From Melieria omissa (taxonomy: Eukaryota > Arthropoda > Insecta > Diptera > Ulidiidae), in contig OZ020267.1 of the NCBI GenBank assembly GCA_963971225.1, positions 69,849,718 to 69,913,717 on the forward strand: DNA of 64,000 nucleotides, written 5' to 3'. Position 1 is the stretch's first letter; each line of letters starts with the position of its first letter. The position numbers and the translations under genes were made by a program. Below, one piece after another: positions 13,857 through 26,744 of this stretch. Under the pieces are notes generated by a model, which ran no database searches, was not told the DNA's origin, and saw nothing but the letters and a program-made list of their open reading frames with translations.

Positions 13857-15451
13857 ATGTTAGGAGCGGCTGTTTTCTTATCATCTTTTGGTGGCGTGAT
13901 AGATGTCAAAGAAACGCCACAGGGGAAGGCGACCCCCTTCATTAAAACCAATCTGGAGGGCTCCCATAAGGACTCTTTTACGGTGCAGGGAGTCGGATCC
14001 CCAGTACCGGCGGTAGACAGTGGGCGAGCGGGCTGTCTGGCGTCGTCATCCAACGACCGCTTAGGCTGTGCAGCGGGACCCCAGGCTGCACGGTCTACTA
14101 ATGCTACTGGGAAGCAGGAGGCGCCCAAACCTGCTCTAAGCAGGCAAAAGGCGCAGGAGACCATCGCACAGGCTAGCCCCTCACTTTCGGGGGTGGTGCC
14201 TCAGCTCCGGGGCCTCCGACTCGACGCTGCTATAGAGGGGAAATCTATGATTCTCTCGCAGGGTAGCAGCGCCGGGTCGGTGGACTCTGGGGCGGAGGCG
14301 GCACTCCTGGAGGAGGGGGACGAACCTGCGGCCACGGGTTCCACTCCTGGAATTTCATCGGAGGGGGAACGCAAGGCGAGCAGTGCTGCGAAGAAAGCCA
14401 GAAATGGCTACCGGCGCTCGCTTGCGTTTCTCCGAAAAATGAGTAAGGAGCCCGGATCCTTGTCTGACAAGGAGAAGGAGCTGGTAAAGAAGCACCAGAA
14501 GATCGTGGCTAAATTCGAAAAGAAGCAGGCGACGACTTCTGGTGCTGAGACTTCGACTATTGCAGCAACGCCTAGAGACAGGCCACTGCTGCACAGTCGT
14601 CCACCTGTACAGCAACGGCGGCAAAGCCTGGTTTTAGGGCCACGGCCACGGCCGCTACAGCTGTACGGCCGGACAGAGCAGGAGCGGCGAAGCCTGGGCA
14701 CAGTGCCACGGCTGCCTCGTCAATGCGGAAGGCTGATCAGAAGCCATCCACCTCGACAAAGCCCACTTCCACCATAGTGGAAAAGGCTGTCAAAAGGGGT
14801 AGATCGGGGGACGATCAGCCTACAGGGGAGGGGAAAAAGCTGAAACCCTCAGCCAGCTTCTCCTCTCCACAGGAGCTGCAGATTGCCGTAGTGGACCGGA
14901 GCGATCCCGATGGGAAAATTCGCCCGGAAAACTTGCTCTCTGTTGAGGCGCGCATTCTGCGAGCGATGCTCGGGGCGGCGGACGATGAAATCGACTTCGA
15001 CGGCGCTGGCTGGCAGAAGGGCGTCAAAATCGTCGGTTGTGGCAACAGGCAGTCACTCAACTTCCTGGTGCGCACAATCGGCGGTCTTGAGCCTCTCTGG
15101 CAGGGAGCAAAACTCGAGGTCATACCTCGCGACCGATTGCCTCTCCGACCTATCGTCACACTGTGGGTCCCGCCTCCAGTCATGGAGGATGACGACACGT
15201 TGAAGCTGATAGGTCGGCAGAACAGCGGCCTTAATACTGGAGAGTGGAGAGTAATTTCCTCCACTACTAGCAAAAATGAGACGGGTAAGGACCTCGTGGT
15301 CGCTGTTGACCAACCGTCCTTCACTCATCTGCGAGACTCCTCTGGTGTTGTTAAGTTCGGCTTGGGTTCCCTAAAAGCTCGTTTCCCCAATAAGGAGCGC
15401 GCCACACAGGGAAAGGCTGAAGGTAGTGCAGATAAACCTGCACCACTCTAA
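13857..15451 (+). pseudogene. LINE ORF1 (nucleic-acid-binding protein), frameshifted
   Basis: The frame opens at ATG 13857 and reads Ser/Gly/Ala-rich sequence with a basic Lys-rich patch (KKARNGYRRSLAFLRKMSK). Near 14570-14585 the plausible coding frame changes: downstream the Ala/Thr-rich sequence continues in the frame that ends at 15451, not in the one that stops at 14777. The second half contains a globular region around ILRAMLGAADDEIDFDGAGW and LWVPPP that resembles the domain usually found in ORF1 of such LINEs (DUF4780-like, from memory). The role in the family is RNA binding and RNP formation. One indel breaks it. Confidence 0.75.
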
Positions 15452-18400
15452 AGCCGCCACCCACGATCTTATGCAATTCCTGGAGGAGGAGGAAGTTGAC
15501 TTGGCCTTGATCCAGGAACCCTGGCTCGTCAGAGGCAACGTTTGTGGATTGGGGTCAAGTCAATTCAGAGTACTTCATTCGCGCGGTGAAGGTAAGATAC
15601 GAGCCTGTATTGTGTATAGAAAGTACATTAATCTGTTTCTCTTATCTCAATACAGTACTGGTGACCTGTGTGTGGCTACATGCGAACGACACGAGGGGCG
15701 AGACCTGATTCTGTCGTCCGCATACATGCCTTTCGAAGGAGAGGAACCACCGCCGAAGGAAGTCCGGGACCTTGCTGCGCACGCCCGATCACGCAGGCTC
15801 GACCTCATCATCGGGTGTGACGCCAATGCACACCACATGCTGTGGGGAAGTTCCGACACAAATAGTAGGGGTGTCAATTTTTGAATTTCTTCTTAGCTCT
15901 AACCTTGTGCTGTGTAATAGAGGCAATACGCCGACTTTCCACAACAGGATTAGGGAGGAAGTAATAGATATTACCTTAGTTACCGACTCCAACACCATCT
16001 CTGTGGTCGATTGGAAAGTACTGACGGAATGTTCGTTCTCGGACCACAACCGTATAGTCTTTTCAGTGGCCATAGAAGTTGGAAGTCCACAAACCTATAG
16101 GAATCCGAGGAAGACTAACTGGCCTAGATTCAGTGCACTAGTTTCTCAGAAACTGCCATCGCGCAAAGCGAGAGCTACATTCGAGAGGAACAACATTGAT
16201 AGGTCAGTAAATCTTCTAACGAAAGTACTTAACAAGTCTTTTAACGAATCCTGTCCTAAAAGTCGAGCTTCACGGAAAACCAACGCAGTGTGGTGGACCC
16301 CAGAGCTAAGACAACTTAGAACAGATACTAGACGTCTCTTCAATAAGGCTAAGCTTAGCCGAACTGAAGAAGACTGGGGAGCCTACAAGGCTAGCTTTAA
16401 TAAGTTTAAGAAGACTATTAAGGCGGCCAAGCGGGATGATTGGAGGAATTACTGCGAATCCCTCGACAATGTTAACGAGGCCGCCAGACTTCGCAAAGTG
16501 CTAGCTGGGGCATCACATACCCCTAGCAGCATTAGGAAATCTGACGGCTCGTGGACAGAATCGAGAGAGGAGCTTCTAGAGACTCTCATGAACACCCACT
16601 TTCCCGGTTGCACAAGTGTTGTTGAGACGACAACGCCTCATAGACAGCACTCGTCACGACCGGATGTATTAGTTCAGGAGATTATCGATGAGGTCAAAGT
16701 GGCATGGGCGATAGACACCTTCAACCCGTACAAATCTCCGGGTCCCGATGGTGTCATTCCGGCTATGCTGCAATGGTCTAAGGAGGCAGTGGTCAAAGTC
16801 TTGGTGCGAATCTTTCGGGAATCTCTCCAACAGGGCTATGTACCACGCGCCTGGAAAGAGGTTAAGGTGGTGTTCATCCCCAAGGCGGGGAAGTCAAACC
16901 ACATCACTGCAAAAGACTACAGACCGATCAGCCTGTCATCGTTCTTTCTTAAGACTTTGGAGAGGCTGGTAGATGTCTATGTCAGGGGAGTGGCACAGTC
17001 CAGGGGACTCTGCAGGACGCAACATGCGTATTGCAGGGGAAAATCTGTAGACAGCGCCTTGCATGAGGTCGTTCAGACGATCGAAAAATCGCTGAGCGTC
17101 AAGGAGTATACGTTAGCCGCTTTCCTCGATATTGAGGGGGCCTTTAATAACGTCACTCTAGAGGCAATAACCAGTGCACTTAGAAAATTCGAAGTTGACG
17201 AGAAAGTGGTGAGGTGGACCAGCGATATGCTTATAGCAGACGGGTTCACTCCAGCCTAGGCTCGTGCTCGGTGAGGAGGTTAACCACAAGGGGCACACCT
17301 CAGGGGGGCGTCCTTTCGCCTCTGCTGTGGCTGCTTGTGATAAACAACATCCTCGAGATCTTCGAATCCAGGAGGCTGCGAGTAGTAGCATATGCGGACG
17401 ACGTCACTATCCTGATCCCTGGAAAATTTCTTTCCACCATCAGTGATCTCATGGAGTCTGCTTTAGGAGAACTCTCTAGGTGGGCAGAGCATAACGGTCT
17501 AGGAGTTAACCCCTCAAAGACGGTTATGGTACTGTTCACCCGGAGATACAAAATACCGGAGTTTAGGCTGCCGAAACTCAGCGGCATCACTATCACCCTC
17601 TCACCCGAGGTGAAATACCTTGGCACCACACTCGACTCCAAGCTTTCTTGGAGACGCAACGTGGAAGAGCGGGTGAAGAAGAGCCTGAATGCCTTCTACG
17701 TCTGTCAGAAGGCCTTCGGGAAAAAGTGGGGATTGCGGCCGGGCATTGTCCACTGGATGTATACAGCGATCATTCGGCCGATCTTATGTTACGGAGCCAT
17801 TGTCTGGTGGCCGGCCACGGACACCAGGTCCTTGGCGACGCAACTGATAAAGGTGCAGAGACTGGCGGCTATGGGAATAGCAGGAACCGTCAAAAGCACC
17901 CCCCAGGCAGGCCTAGAGATGATTCTACATCTCCACCCAATAGAGCAGTTCATTAAGTGCTGTGCCGCTAAAGGCGCTCTCAGGCTGAGAGAGGCCAACT
18001 TGTGGAAAGAGCACGCTTATGGACACTCTGGGATCCTAAGGTCGTTTACGAGGCCAGGTACGGAACATCAATTAGATTCCTGCACGGACTATCTGATTCC
18101 ATACCTGGATTTTGATTCGCGCGCACTTACCTCCTTTCCCTCAAGGGAAGAATGGGGACTTACAAGTGTGACAAGAGACGCCTCCATCACCATCTTCACA
18201 GATGGTTCTAAGATGCAGGAAGGTACAGGAGCTGGTCTCCACTCAGATGTACTAGGGGCTCAACGGTCTTTCAGACTCCCGGACCTCTGTAGCATCTTTC
18301 AGGCGGAGATTTATGCAATCTGGAAAGCTGCTGAATTAATCCGCGACAGCGGATTATCACCCACGGATATCACAATCTGTGTGGATAGTCAGGCAGCCCT

Positions 18401-19031
18401 TAAAGCGCTGGAATCAGCGACTGTGAAATCAAAGGTAGTGCAGAGTTGTCGCACTGCACTTCGCGGCATCGGACATCACCGAGTCACTCTCTGCTGGGTT
18501 CCGGGCCACTCTGGAGTGGCAGGAAACGAGGCAGCGGATGAGATGGCAAGAAAGGGGGTCGCCCTGCCTCTCACCGAAGTGGATAACTCTGTGCTCCCTC
18601 CGATATCTGCCCTGTATTTGCGTATTGACAGGTTGAGTAAAACTTACATCGAGTCCTCATGGCGGAGCAGAACTGATTGCATTACCTGCCGGGCAATATG
18701 GCCCTCCCTTTCCGTGAGGAAGACACGATATGTACTGTCCCTGAGTCGAACCTCTATTAGGCAGCTTGTTGGAGTCATCACTGGACACTGCGCCATTGGA
18801 TCTATGCTGGTCAAATGGTGCCTCTCGTCCAGTGATGTCTGCAGAAGCTGTGGAGATGAGGAAGAAGTGGAAACGATCCAACACTACCTGTGCCACTGCC
18901 CGGCTCTGCAGGAACGCCGACTCCGTACCTTGGGGTCAAGGTTCCTGGTAGACTTGGCCTGCGCAGCAGTAGTTGAAATATCGGATCTACTCTCCTTCAT
19001 CAAGAGATCGAATTGGTTTGCCCCGAACTGA
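15426..19031 (+). pseudogene. LINE ORF2: endonuclease, reverse transcriptase, RNase H; two frameshifts
   Basis: It starts MQINLHHSKAATHDL, the usual beginning of the endonuclease domain, followed by LIQEPW and GCDANAHH. Frame breaks occur near 15878 (a T-run just before an in-frame TGA) and near 17232 (before SLGSCSVRRLTTRGTPQGG). The reverse transcriptase is clear: YKSPGPDG, RPISLSS, GTPQGGVLSPLLW and the catalytic YADD at 17391-17402. RNase H follows (FTDGSKMQ, near 18197; VPGHSGVAGNEAADEMA, near 18500). A Cys/His cluster (CRSCGDEEEVETIQHYLCHC) closes the protein. In the family this protein nicks the target and copies the RNA there. This copy cannot be translated through. Confidence 0.9.
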
Positions 19032-19141
19032 GAGCCACTGGTTAGCTCCAGAATCTTCCATGAAGGGATTCACAATGGGCCATTTTCGCCTCCGAGTGGA
19101 AGTGCTGCCCTTGGGACGCACACACCCTTCCCTACCTAACC

Positions 19142-19743
19142 TATTAGAAAACTAAAAGAGATCCTCATAACACAAAAAATGCTTCTATAGCAAAACGAGT
19201 GGGCAGCAATAATTTCTCAATGAGCCCAATCGTGAACAATACTTGTAATACTTCGCAGTAATTAGTTGACTTTGCTTTCAGAATTTTTATATATAGCAAA
19301 ACCCGCTTTAGTTTTTTGATCGACATCGATACAATGGACATTTTATAGTCCAAAATTAATAGAATCAATTTTTAAATGTATGAAAGATTTTATTAAAAAA
19401 GACCCATCAAGCTAAATACTAAATTAATGTTGCGTTTAACATAGCGTGGTATGAGTTGTATTGTTGTCAAAGGAATTTGCTCTTGTTCGATTTTAACTTT
19501 GAGGTTTATTGTAGACGTCTAACTTATTTCGATTTTTTACGAAACTAGAAAATATATTCCTGTTTTTGTTGATTTTAGTTAGTTAAAAAAAATTAATTTT
19601 GCTAAATAAAATCTTTTGTTCGGTGGTTTGTGCTATTTTAACTTTGAGCTACTGTAAATGCAAAAAAACTGTAAAATGTAAATTTAATTTGCAGCAAATT
19701 GTTGATGTTATCAAAACAAACTAAATATTTTTTGGACTGCAAG
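19142..19743. other. AT-rich spacer between LINE and foldback-like element
   Basis: Begins with the right copy of the LINE target duplication (19142-19154). The remainder is AT-rich with no supported gene. Confidence 0.4.
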
Positions 19744-19763
19744 CTACTACACCTTTTCAAGTT

Positions 19764-20172
19764 CGATTTCAGAAAGCGTAAAATCAATTTCAGAAAGCGT
19801 AAATTCAATTTCAGAAAGCGTAAATTCAATTTCGGAAAGCGTAAATTCAATTTCAGAAAGCGTAAATTCAATTTCGGAAAACGTAAATTCAATTTCAGAA
19901 ACATAAATTCAATTTCAGAAAGCGTAAATTCAATTTCAGAAAGCGTAAATTCAATTTCAGAAACATAAATTCAATTTCAGAAAGCGTAAATTCAATCTCG
20001 GAAAGCGTAAATTCAATTTCAGAAAATGTAAATCCAATTTCAGAAACATAAATTCAATTTCAGAAAGCGTAAATTCAATCTCGGAAAGCGTAAATTCAAT
20101 TTCAGAAAACGTAAATTCAATTTCAGAAACATAAATTCAATTTCAGAAAGCGTAAATTCAATTTCAGAGCAA
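19764..20172 (+). repeat. 21-bp tandem repeat array
   Basis: Repeated unit GTAAATTCAATTTCAGAAAGC with variants (AGAAAC-ATAAATTC, TCGGAAAGC). The period is a multiple of three, so long open frames of Asn/Phe/Arg/Lys cross it on both strands; these are artefacts. Confidence 0.9.
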
Positions 20173-20225
20173 ATGTTGAATTTATTTTGGTTACATTTAC
20201 ACAGATTTAATTTGTTTGGATACCT

Positions 20226-20725
20226 CTGTGTTTCCTCCGATATCTGCCCTGTACATGTATATTGACAGGTTGACCAAAAAGGAAATTGAGTCATCATGGC
20301 GTACCACCGCCTGTGGCCCTCCCTCTCCTTGACGAAAACACGATTCGTACTGTCCTTGAGTCGTACCTCCATTTGACAGCTCGTTGGAGTCATCACCAGA
20401 CACTGCGCTATTGGATCTATGCTTACCAAATGGCGCCTCTCGTCGGGTGATGTCTGCCGTAGCTGTGGAGATGAAGAAGAAGTAGAAACGATACAACACT
20501 TCCTGTGTCACTGCCCGGCTCTGCAGGAACGCCATCTCCCCACCTTGTGGTCAAGGTTCCTGGCCGACCTGGCTTGCACGGCGAAGGTCGAAATCTCGAA
20601 TCTGCTCTCCTTCATTAAGAGGTCGAACTGGTTTCCCCTTGATTGAGACTATTGGTTAGCTCCAGAACGCCATAAGAAGGGATTCACAATAGGCCATTAT
20701 GGCCTCCGAGTGTACACATGGCTTT
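20226..20725 (+). pseudogene. Truncated LINE 3' fragment
   Basis: Closely similar to 18597-19105 of the LINE: the Cys/His cluster (CRSCGDEEEVETIQHFLCHC), the stop and the start of the 3' UTR (TTGGTTAGCTCCAGAA) are recognisable. The 5' part is missing and internal deletions are present, so it is an older, dead copy of the same or a sister family. Confidence 0.85.
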
Positions 20726-21313
20726 CGTACGTAGTTAAAAAATTTGGCAGTCCACTTTTCCAAAAATATTTGTTATACATTAAAGGTAGTTTCTGAAATT
20801 GAATTTACGCTTTCTGAAATTGAATTTATGTTTCTGAAATTGAATTTACGCTTTCTGAAATCGAACTTGAAAAGGTGTAGTAGGCAAAATATCAGTTTTT
20901 TATAATATAAAATATAATAAAAACACTGATATCGCAAACAGATATACGACGCGAAATGGTGTGAAGGAGAATACTTCAAAATGCTTTAACCCTCTGATGC
21001 CCAACAAGGTCCATAGGGACCTATGGCGTTTTTAAAAGCAATTATGTTGTATTGTATACGTTTTTGCCTATCTGTGTGTAGTAAAAGTACATATGTACAC
21101 TAGTCAGAATAAGTTTGCGTACAAGAGGTACGTAGTTTTTTCATATGAAAAATAAATCACTTAAAGCAATTTTTCAAAAACAAAATAGTTTTCATTTCTT
21201 CCGTAAACTTAGTTCTTTTATTCCATTAAAATAATAATATCAAAAACTTGACCGAAAAGGTCAAGGTCAGAAAAGGTTTGCGTACATGATAAGTTTATGT
21301 AGTTAAAATTTAA

Positions 21314-21823
21314 CCCTTCGCTGGATGGCATTGCATATATGCAATGTTAACTTTTCACAGATTTGGAAACTATTCTGTTCACAATTTTAGAGTCATTCAT
21401 TCTTCAGTTATGTCTTTTATGTTAAAACATTTGATTACTAGCGTAATTTCGCGAATAACATTGTGCAAAAGAATCGAAAAGACAACAAGTGCTTCGATTT
21501 GGTGAAATAATTTTGGTTATTGATGGTGATGGTGATATGGCGGTTGTCGTCGCTCAGCTGTTTAGTGCGTTGAATTACGAGTATACAGTAACACCTGACC
21601 TCTGTTTGACTCCCCGTAGTAGCCAACACTAAAAAATAGATAAAACCTACTTTCATTTTGGCGGTAGCGTTCTCACCAGGATTCGGAATATGTCCGCAAA
21701 ACTTCTTTCATAGATACAGGAACTCAACAAAATTCCATTGTTGCCATCAGAACTTAACAAGCAACAAGAATAATATGACAAAAATGTTTTTTCTTCACGG
21801 AAATTAAATCATGCAACGAAGGG
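21314..21823. mobile_element. TTAA-flanked MITE (piggyBac-like), nested
   Basis: Left end CCCTTCGCTGG and right end CAACGAAGGG, with TTAA directly outside on both sides (21310-21313, 21824-21827). The 510 bp are non-coding. The termini differ from the MITE at 11271, so these are two families. Another half-site, TTAA followed by CCCTCTGATGCCC at 20986, has no partner. Confidence 0.65.
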
Positions 21824-22284
21824 TTAATTCAAACTAAGTTTTGTCCAAAATTTAACTCCCTGCAGAAGTTTCGGAGTAAATTTTATTAAATTCGGTGATT
21901 TTTCAGCGGTTATTTTTTAATTGGTATATTGGGTACGGCATCTTTGAAGATGGAGTGTTGTTGGGCTCAGGGTTCAAGTAAATTCCTTACGCACTGTGCA
22001 TAACTATAGCCTAGTTTTATTTTATAGGTTCTTTTGATTCTACAGGGTTTTGATCCAACAAGAGGTGTTATTTTGGTATTCAAATAAAAATGCCATTTTT
22101 TGAGATAAATGATCGGATGTTTATTTCATAATAAAGGGGAAGGAATGCCGTTAATAATGAAAAACAACATCAGCCAAATGGCTGATATCCTTTTCATGAC
22201 ATTTTCCATAACCAATTCGCAAAGTGGCTGCCCTATGTCCTCGATAGCCTCACGAATTCTATCTTTGAACGCGATACTCGTCGC

Positions 22285-22600
22285 ATTCATAACCTAGCCA
22301 GCAATTCTCTGAAGTCTGCATCCAAAACTGCAAGGGAATGTGACCTAAATGTTTCGCGTTGGACCATAAATCGCGCAATTAAGAGGTCTCCCACCCTCAT
22401 CAGGGAAAAACATAAATCTGCTCCCAGATTGTTGCCCCGTCACATAAATGCACGCCTCGATTGTGGACGAGAGCACATGAGAACGAATTGGGAAAAGGCC
22501 ATTAGTAAATAGAAATTAATCCTTTTTCCCGATATAGGTAATTTCCTCTGATGAGAAAAAGTTTAATTTTGACGGGCCTGATGGTTTCAACTCTTACTAT
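22285..22600 (+). pseudogene. Tc1-like transposase remnant
   Basis: One frame reads KTARECDLNVSRWTINRAIK, a helix-turn-helix with the Tc1 spacing, followed by REKHKSAPRLLPRHINARLD and REHMRTNWEKA. After an in-frame TAG the signature SDEKKFNFDGPDGFN, which contains the second catalytic Asp region of Tc1 transposases, lies in another frame (about 22548-22592). At least one stop and one frameshift are present and the third catalytic residue is absent. Confidence 0.85.
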
Positions 22601-25600
22601 TAAGAGATGACCTACACAAGATGTGATTTCAATAAGCTTATCAACTATTCAAAAGGGCACTTTCGAAGCAACCAGAGAAATTAAAAAAATTTAGCACTCA
22701 AATAAGCCGTAACTTTTACAATACGGCCGATTGCAAGTGTTTCCTGTGAGATTGTACACAAGCTACGGCCACTCTCTGTGTATGTTTCACAAACGGGCAG
22801 CCAGCATTGCAAAAATAATTTATGGGCACAAGACATTCCGACGTGTCAAATTATAAAATATATACATATATATATATATGATCAAAGAATGTGTGTACGT
22901 TTTACAAGACCACTGCCACGCCAACACGGACATCATCAGCAAAAACACAACAACAAAGAGGCAACATTTAATTTATGCACCAACAATAACAACAATAAAA
23001 AAATATAATCATGACATATCACACATTAGTGGCTGCAGCAATTGCGGCTCACTTAACTGTTGTTGATTTCGTCAAATCTCAAAGAATAAAGAAAGCAAAA
23101 TGCGCGAAATATGTAAAAACCATTGAAAAGGCGGCGAGGGAAATAAGAACGAGCGCAATTTACTTGTAGCGAAATGTGAATCTCTTATCAGTTGTTAAAT
23201 TTAGAAATACCAATACGCGCGGTATTCCATAAACAGGTTTTGAGATGTGCAAGTGGGTGTTTGTATGTGATTTTCAATTCTTTATACGCCTCACAAATAA
23301 TGAATAAAATAAACAAATTAAATTACATTTAACACAATTTTACACTCTTCTGAATTGTTGTATGTTAGGTTTGGGAATGAAAGACCGCTTGATCTTGTGC
23401 TCATTCCAAAACTCTTTATTTTCAAAAATCTTACAACGCTGACTTACAATCTAACATACTTAAATAGTGCTTACTCATCTGATTTGCTTACGTACAACAA
23501 CAATTAGAAAACTCTTGATGGCTTGCTCCCACACGTAAAATGAGGATGTGCATTTGGCTTATTGTCGAAAAGTCACGTATCAAATGCACACGCAAAGTGC
23601 ATAGAACTCTTAGCACAGAATTTCTGTACAGTAGCTCACATTAATTCTATAGTGGCAATATGTCAAAATAGAAATACGTGTTGAATCATGCAAAACGAAA
23701 TTCGTTGTAGTCTGCAAATGGTAGCTGTGAATCATGAACGGCGCTTTTGCAAACAAGTTATCTATAGTGACCTGAATCCAGTGTGGCTAAGGGACTCAGT
23801 GCAACTAAACTAGAACTGATACTGTACACAACAAAACTGGAATTTTTTAATTTGATCTTTCACACTAAAAATCAACTCTTATCAACCAGTGGGAAAGTTC
23901 GAGATAATCGAACGCGTGTGGAAAACATGAAAATCGTTCGATGCATATAAAGCAACTATCAGCAAATCACTGCTGAAACCTACAATGCAATTCCCAAATG
24001 GAACTTCCTCAACTTGGACAAAGATCAGTAGCGAGTGATCGCAAGGTTTTCTACTGGGCACCGATCAGAAAATAGCCCGCAGGGTCTTTTATAGTCCAGA
24101 AGAAAACGACTGATCGCATCAATCACCATTGTGACGCTACTTTTAAACTGATAATAATGCCAAGGAAAATACTGACTAGAAAATGTTGTCACTTGCGTGA
24201 AACGAATGCAAAACAATTTCAACTTTGTTGTACCAAACCATTAAATAGCTACTATTGATTAAAAAATAATATGGTCAACAAGCATCACATGTTTAGAACT
24301 TTAGCCACACAAAAGTTTGGTCTGTTCAACTTATCCAAAGTCCAGTAATAATAAGATAATATTAAAAATAATTGACAGCATTCAAAATCGTGTAATGCAT
24401 TAAAACTTTCAAGCTTTACGTTAAAACTGCGATTTGCAGTAAAATCGCAGTTTTAACTTCTAAACCAACGGAAAATATTAATGAGAAATCAAATCAAATC
24501 AAATGTTAAATCAATCAAATGTTAATGTATTCCAAAATCTGCCGAAACAATAATTTTAACTTTATGGATTTTGAAAAACGATTTCTGGCAACTCTGAGCA
24601 ATGAGGAGAGAACGACGGGTATCACCCGAATCTGAACAAGCCCGTTTAGCATTAAGTTTTTTTTGAAATTAGACAATTTGTACGTGCTCGGCAAAATACA
24701 CGAAGTTGGAGCGTAAAAACACACTGTTTTTGCGCTGCCAACGCACCCTCCCGCCGTGCCCAAACAACCGAACGCATGATTACGAGTAAACGAATTATGA
24801 AATAGCGTTAAGCAACAATAAGAATGGAACAAGCAACAAAAACATAATCAAATTAAAATATAATTAAAAAAACAATCAGTTTGTTATCAGCTGAAATTAT
24901 GTTTCCCGAATGGCCCCCTTCCACGGCCCACATTTACCAAAAAAAGCGAGCGTCAGCAGCAACCAGCGCTGAATTTAAACAAAAGTGAACGGATAGCACA
25001 GGCAGGAAGATAAATAGGCAGGCAGCATGCCGAAAGACAGACAGACAACGCAGCAATGAATAAATGGAACAACCACGAAAGCAGCCATAGTGCGGCCGCA
25101 AGTACGCTCTCAAAACGCAAATGAACGAGCACAGCACACAAAGTGCCGTGTAGTGAATTAAAACTGAAACAAATTAAAATAGGCTGGGCCGGAGCGGCGA
25201 TCCGCAGCCGCCGCGACATCATCTAATGCTGCACGGAGAGCACGTCCGATGAGCACTTCCCCCATATTAGAGCTTGACCACAAAAACGTTATTCTTCAAC
25301 TGCAAATGCAAAAGAAAAAAATGGTGGCGTCTGCGCTGCGCGTCGCCTCAGCGGACGCTGACGCCAACGCTACGCTACTTACCTTTGCTTTTAAGTCGCT
25401 TCCGTTGCTCTCCCGCTCGGCTCTTTATCGGTCAACGTCGATTTCTTGTGCTGGCTCGTTCCAATTTCTGTCAACTTTTCACACGACTGCCGTTTGTTGT
25501 TTCAATTCGCAGTGTGGCCAATTCGTATTTGGTGCACTTTTTTAATGCAGCAAAAGAATGAAATTGGAAATATTCGCAGCTTTTGCACTTTTATCCCTGT

Positions 25601-26744
25601 TCGCTTGTGCCGCACCGCACTTCTTTCCAAACGACAACCGCTCTCGCTGCCGCTGCGCTGTCCACGTCGACTTCTCTGCTGCTGCTGCGGCCGCTGCAAC
25701 GTACATTCGATTTTTCACACTTCCGTGGCGTTTACGCGTCGCAATCTTTTCGCAACACTTCACACACGTTGATACGCAAACCACTCGCTTTATCTCCACA
25801 ATCACAATTCAATCGATTTTTCCTAAGCTCAAAACAACAATTTCGTGGTACTGCTTCAACGTTTTAATTTAACTTTTGGCTTTTCACTGCCAACGCGCAC
25901 TTTTCCTTTTGTTTTTTCCGAATTTCCAATTTTCCCTGGGAAAGCCATCTCGCTACGCGGTCAAATTTATACTGTCAGCGTTCCCTGATTGTATGGGCGA
26001 TTTATTGGGCTCTCGAGGACGGCGCTGCCATCCGACACACGTTTCGGGCTGTCAACGATCAGGGTAGCCGATGTGTAGCATTTTGCGAAGCAAACGAATA
26101 GAAATTAATCAACTAATTCGCGGCTTATTTCATTGCGTCAAGTCGCGGTGAAAGCACTCTACGTTAAGTTGATCGCTGCAATTGTTGTACATATTATAAT
26201 AAGGTGACTGAGTTTGAATTCCCGCAAAAACACACTTAAGAACTTTTACAGTTAGTGTTTATGCTTATTGTGACAACGGCATATCTGGCGAGTGCAAGTT
26301 GACAGCTACATCACCTTCGCTATTGGTTTCGTTAAGAGTACGTACGTAGTTTGTAGGCGCATTATACAGTTCGCTTATTACAATTATGTATGTGCGGATG
26401 TAAGCGTATGAACTTATATATACATGATTTGCATGTTATGTTCACAAATCAGCAAAACACTTTAAAATAACTATATTATATGTAATTTTTTTAACATATC
26501 TTTCTACTGGCTCTCTAACAATGCCCGAAAACAAGAAAATGTGTACTGTTCGATGCAACGCTGGGCTCAAACAAATCGGCCCTGGTTTTCTCATTTTTAA
26601 AGTTGTCATTTCAGCTTTTCGCTCTCTCGTGTGAAACGTTTTTGTTGTGCTTGTGCGTGCTTTGCTGTCCGTGTCGTGAAAAAATACATTTTCGCTTAAA
26701 AGAATTGCACAAAAACTTTCAAAAGGCGAAGAATTTCGTGAAAT
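22601..26744. other. Upstream region of moira, no supported gene
   Basis: About 4 kb without a convincing coding frame. A short AT run (TATATATA) sits at 22867-22878. The stretch 24900-26070 is clearly more GC-rich and carries overlapping open frames on both strands with no conserved motif and no shared codon pattern; it may be promoter or untranslated first-exon DNA of an unknown transcript. I see no RNA gene. Confidence 0.4.

Larger units (their letters stand above)
13605..19141 (+). mobile_element. Non-LTR retrotransposon (LINE), I/LOA-like with RNase H
   Basis: A 5537-bp element bounded by a perfect 13-bp duplication. It has a short 5' leader, ORF1 (13857-15451), ORF2 (15426-19031, overlapping ORF1 by 26 bp), a short 3' UTR and no poly(A) tail, ending in CCTACCTAACC. 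ORF2 carries an apurinic-type endonuclease, reverse transcriptase and RNase H, which points to the I/LOA/R1 side of the LINE tree; exact clade placement would need a tree. The copy is relatively young but has three frameshifts, so it is not autonomous. A shorter relative lies at 20226-20725. Confidence 0.93.
19744..20883. mobile_element. Foldback-like element with 21-bp minisatellite arms
   Basis: The left edge CTACTACACCTTTTCAAGTT is repeated in inverted form at the right edge (about 20864-20883). Each edge leads into a tandem array of a 21-bp unit (GTAAATTCAATTTCAGAAAGC): about 19 units on the left (19764-20172) and about four in opposite orientation on the right (20785-20868). Inverted arms made of short tandem repeats are the hallmark of Foldback elements. 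A LINE 3' fragment fills the middle. I could not confirm a target duplication. It may be only an inverted minisatellite. Confidence 0.6.
21098..22600 (+). mobile_element. Decayed Tc1-like transposon
   Basis: The left end CACTAGTCAGAATAAGTTTG follows a TA (21096-21097), and the phrase GTTTGCGTACA recurs near 21277 as in elements with repeated sites in long ends. Transposase remnants follow at about 22285-22600. A TTAA MITE interrupts it at 21314-21823. I found no matching right end, so the element is truncated or too diverged to recognise; the right limit given is where the transposase homology ends. Confidence 0.65.

Noticed and set aside
20986..21010. TTAA followed by CCCTCTGATGCCC, like a piggyBac end
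   Set aside because: No matching inverted end with TTAA could be found in the surrounding sequence.
25249..26067. Several overlapping plus-strand open frames in a GC-richer region
   Set aside because: Three frames and the opposite strand are all open, which fits compositional bias rather than coding. Kept only as a possible untranslated or promoter region.
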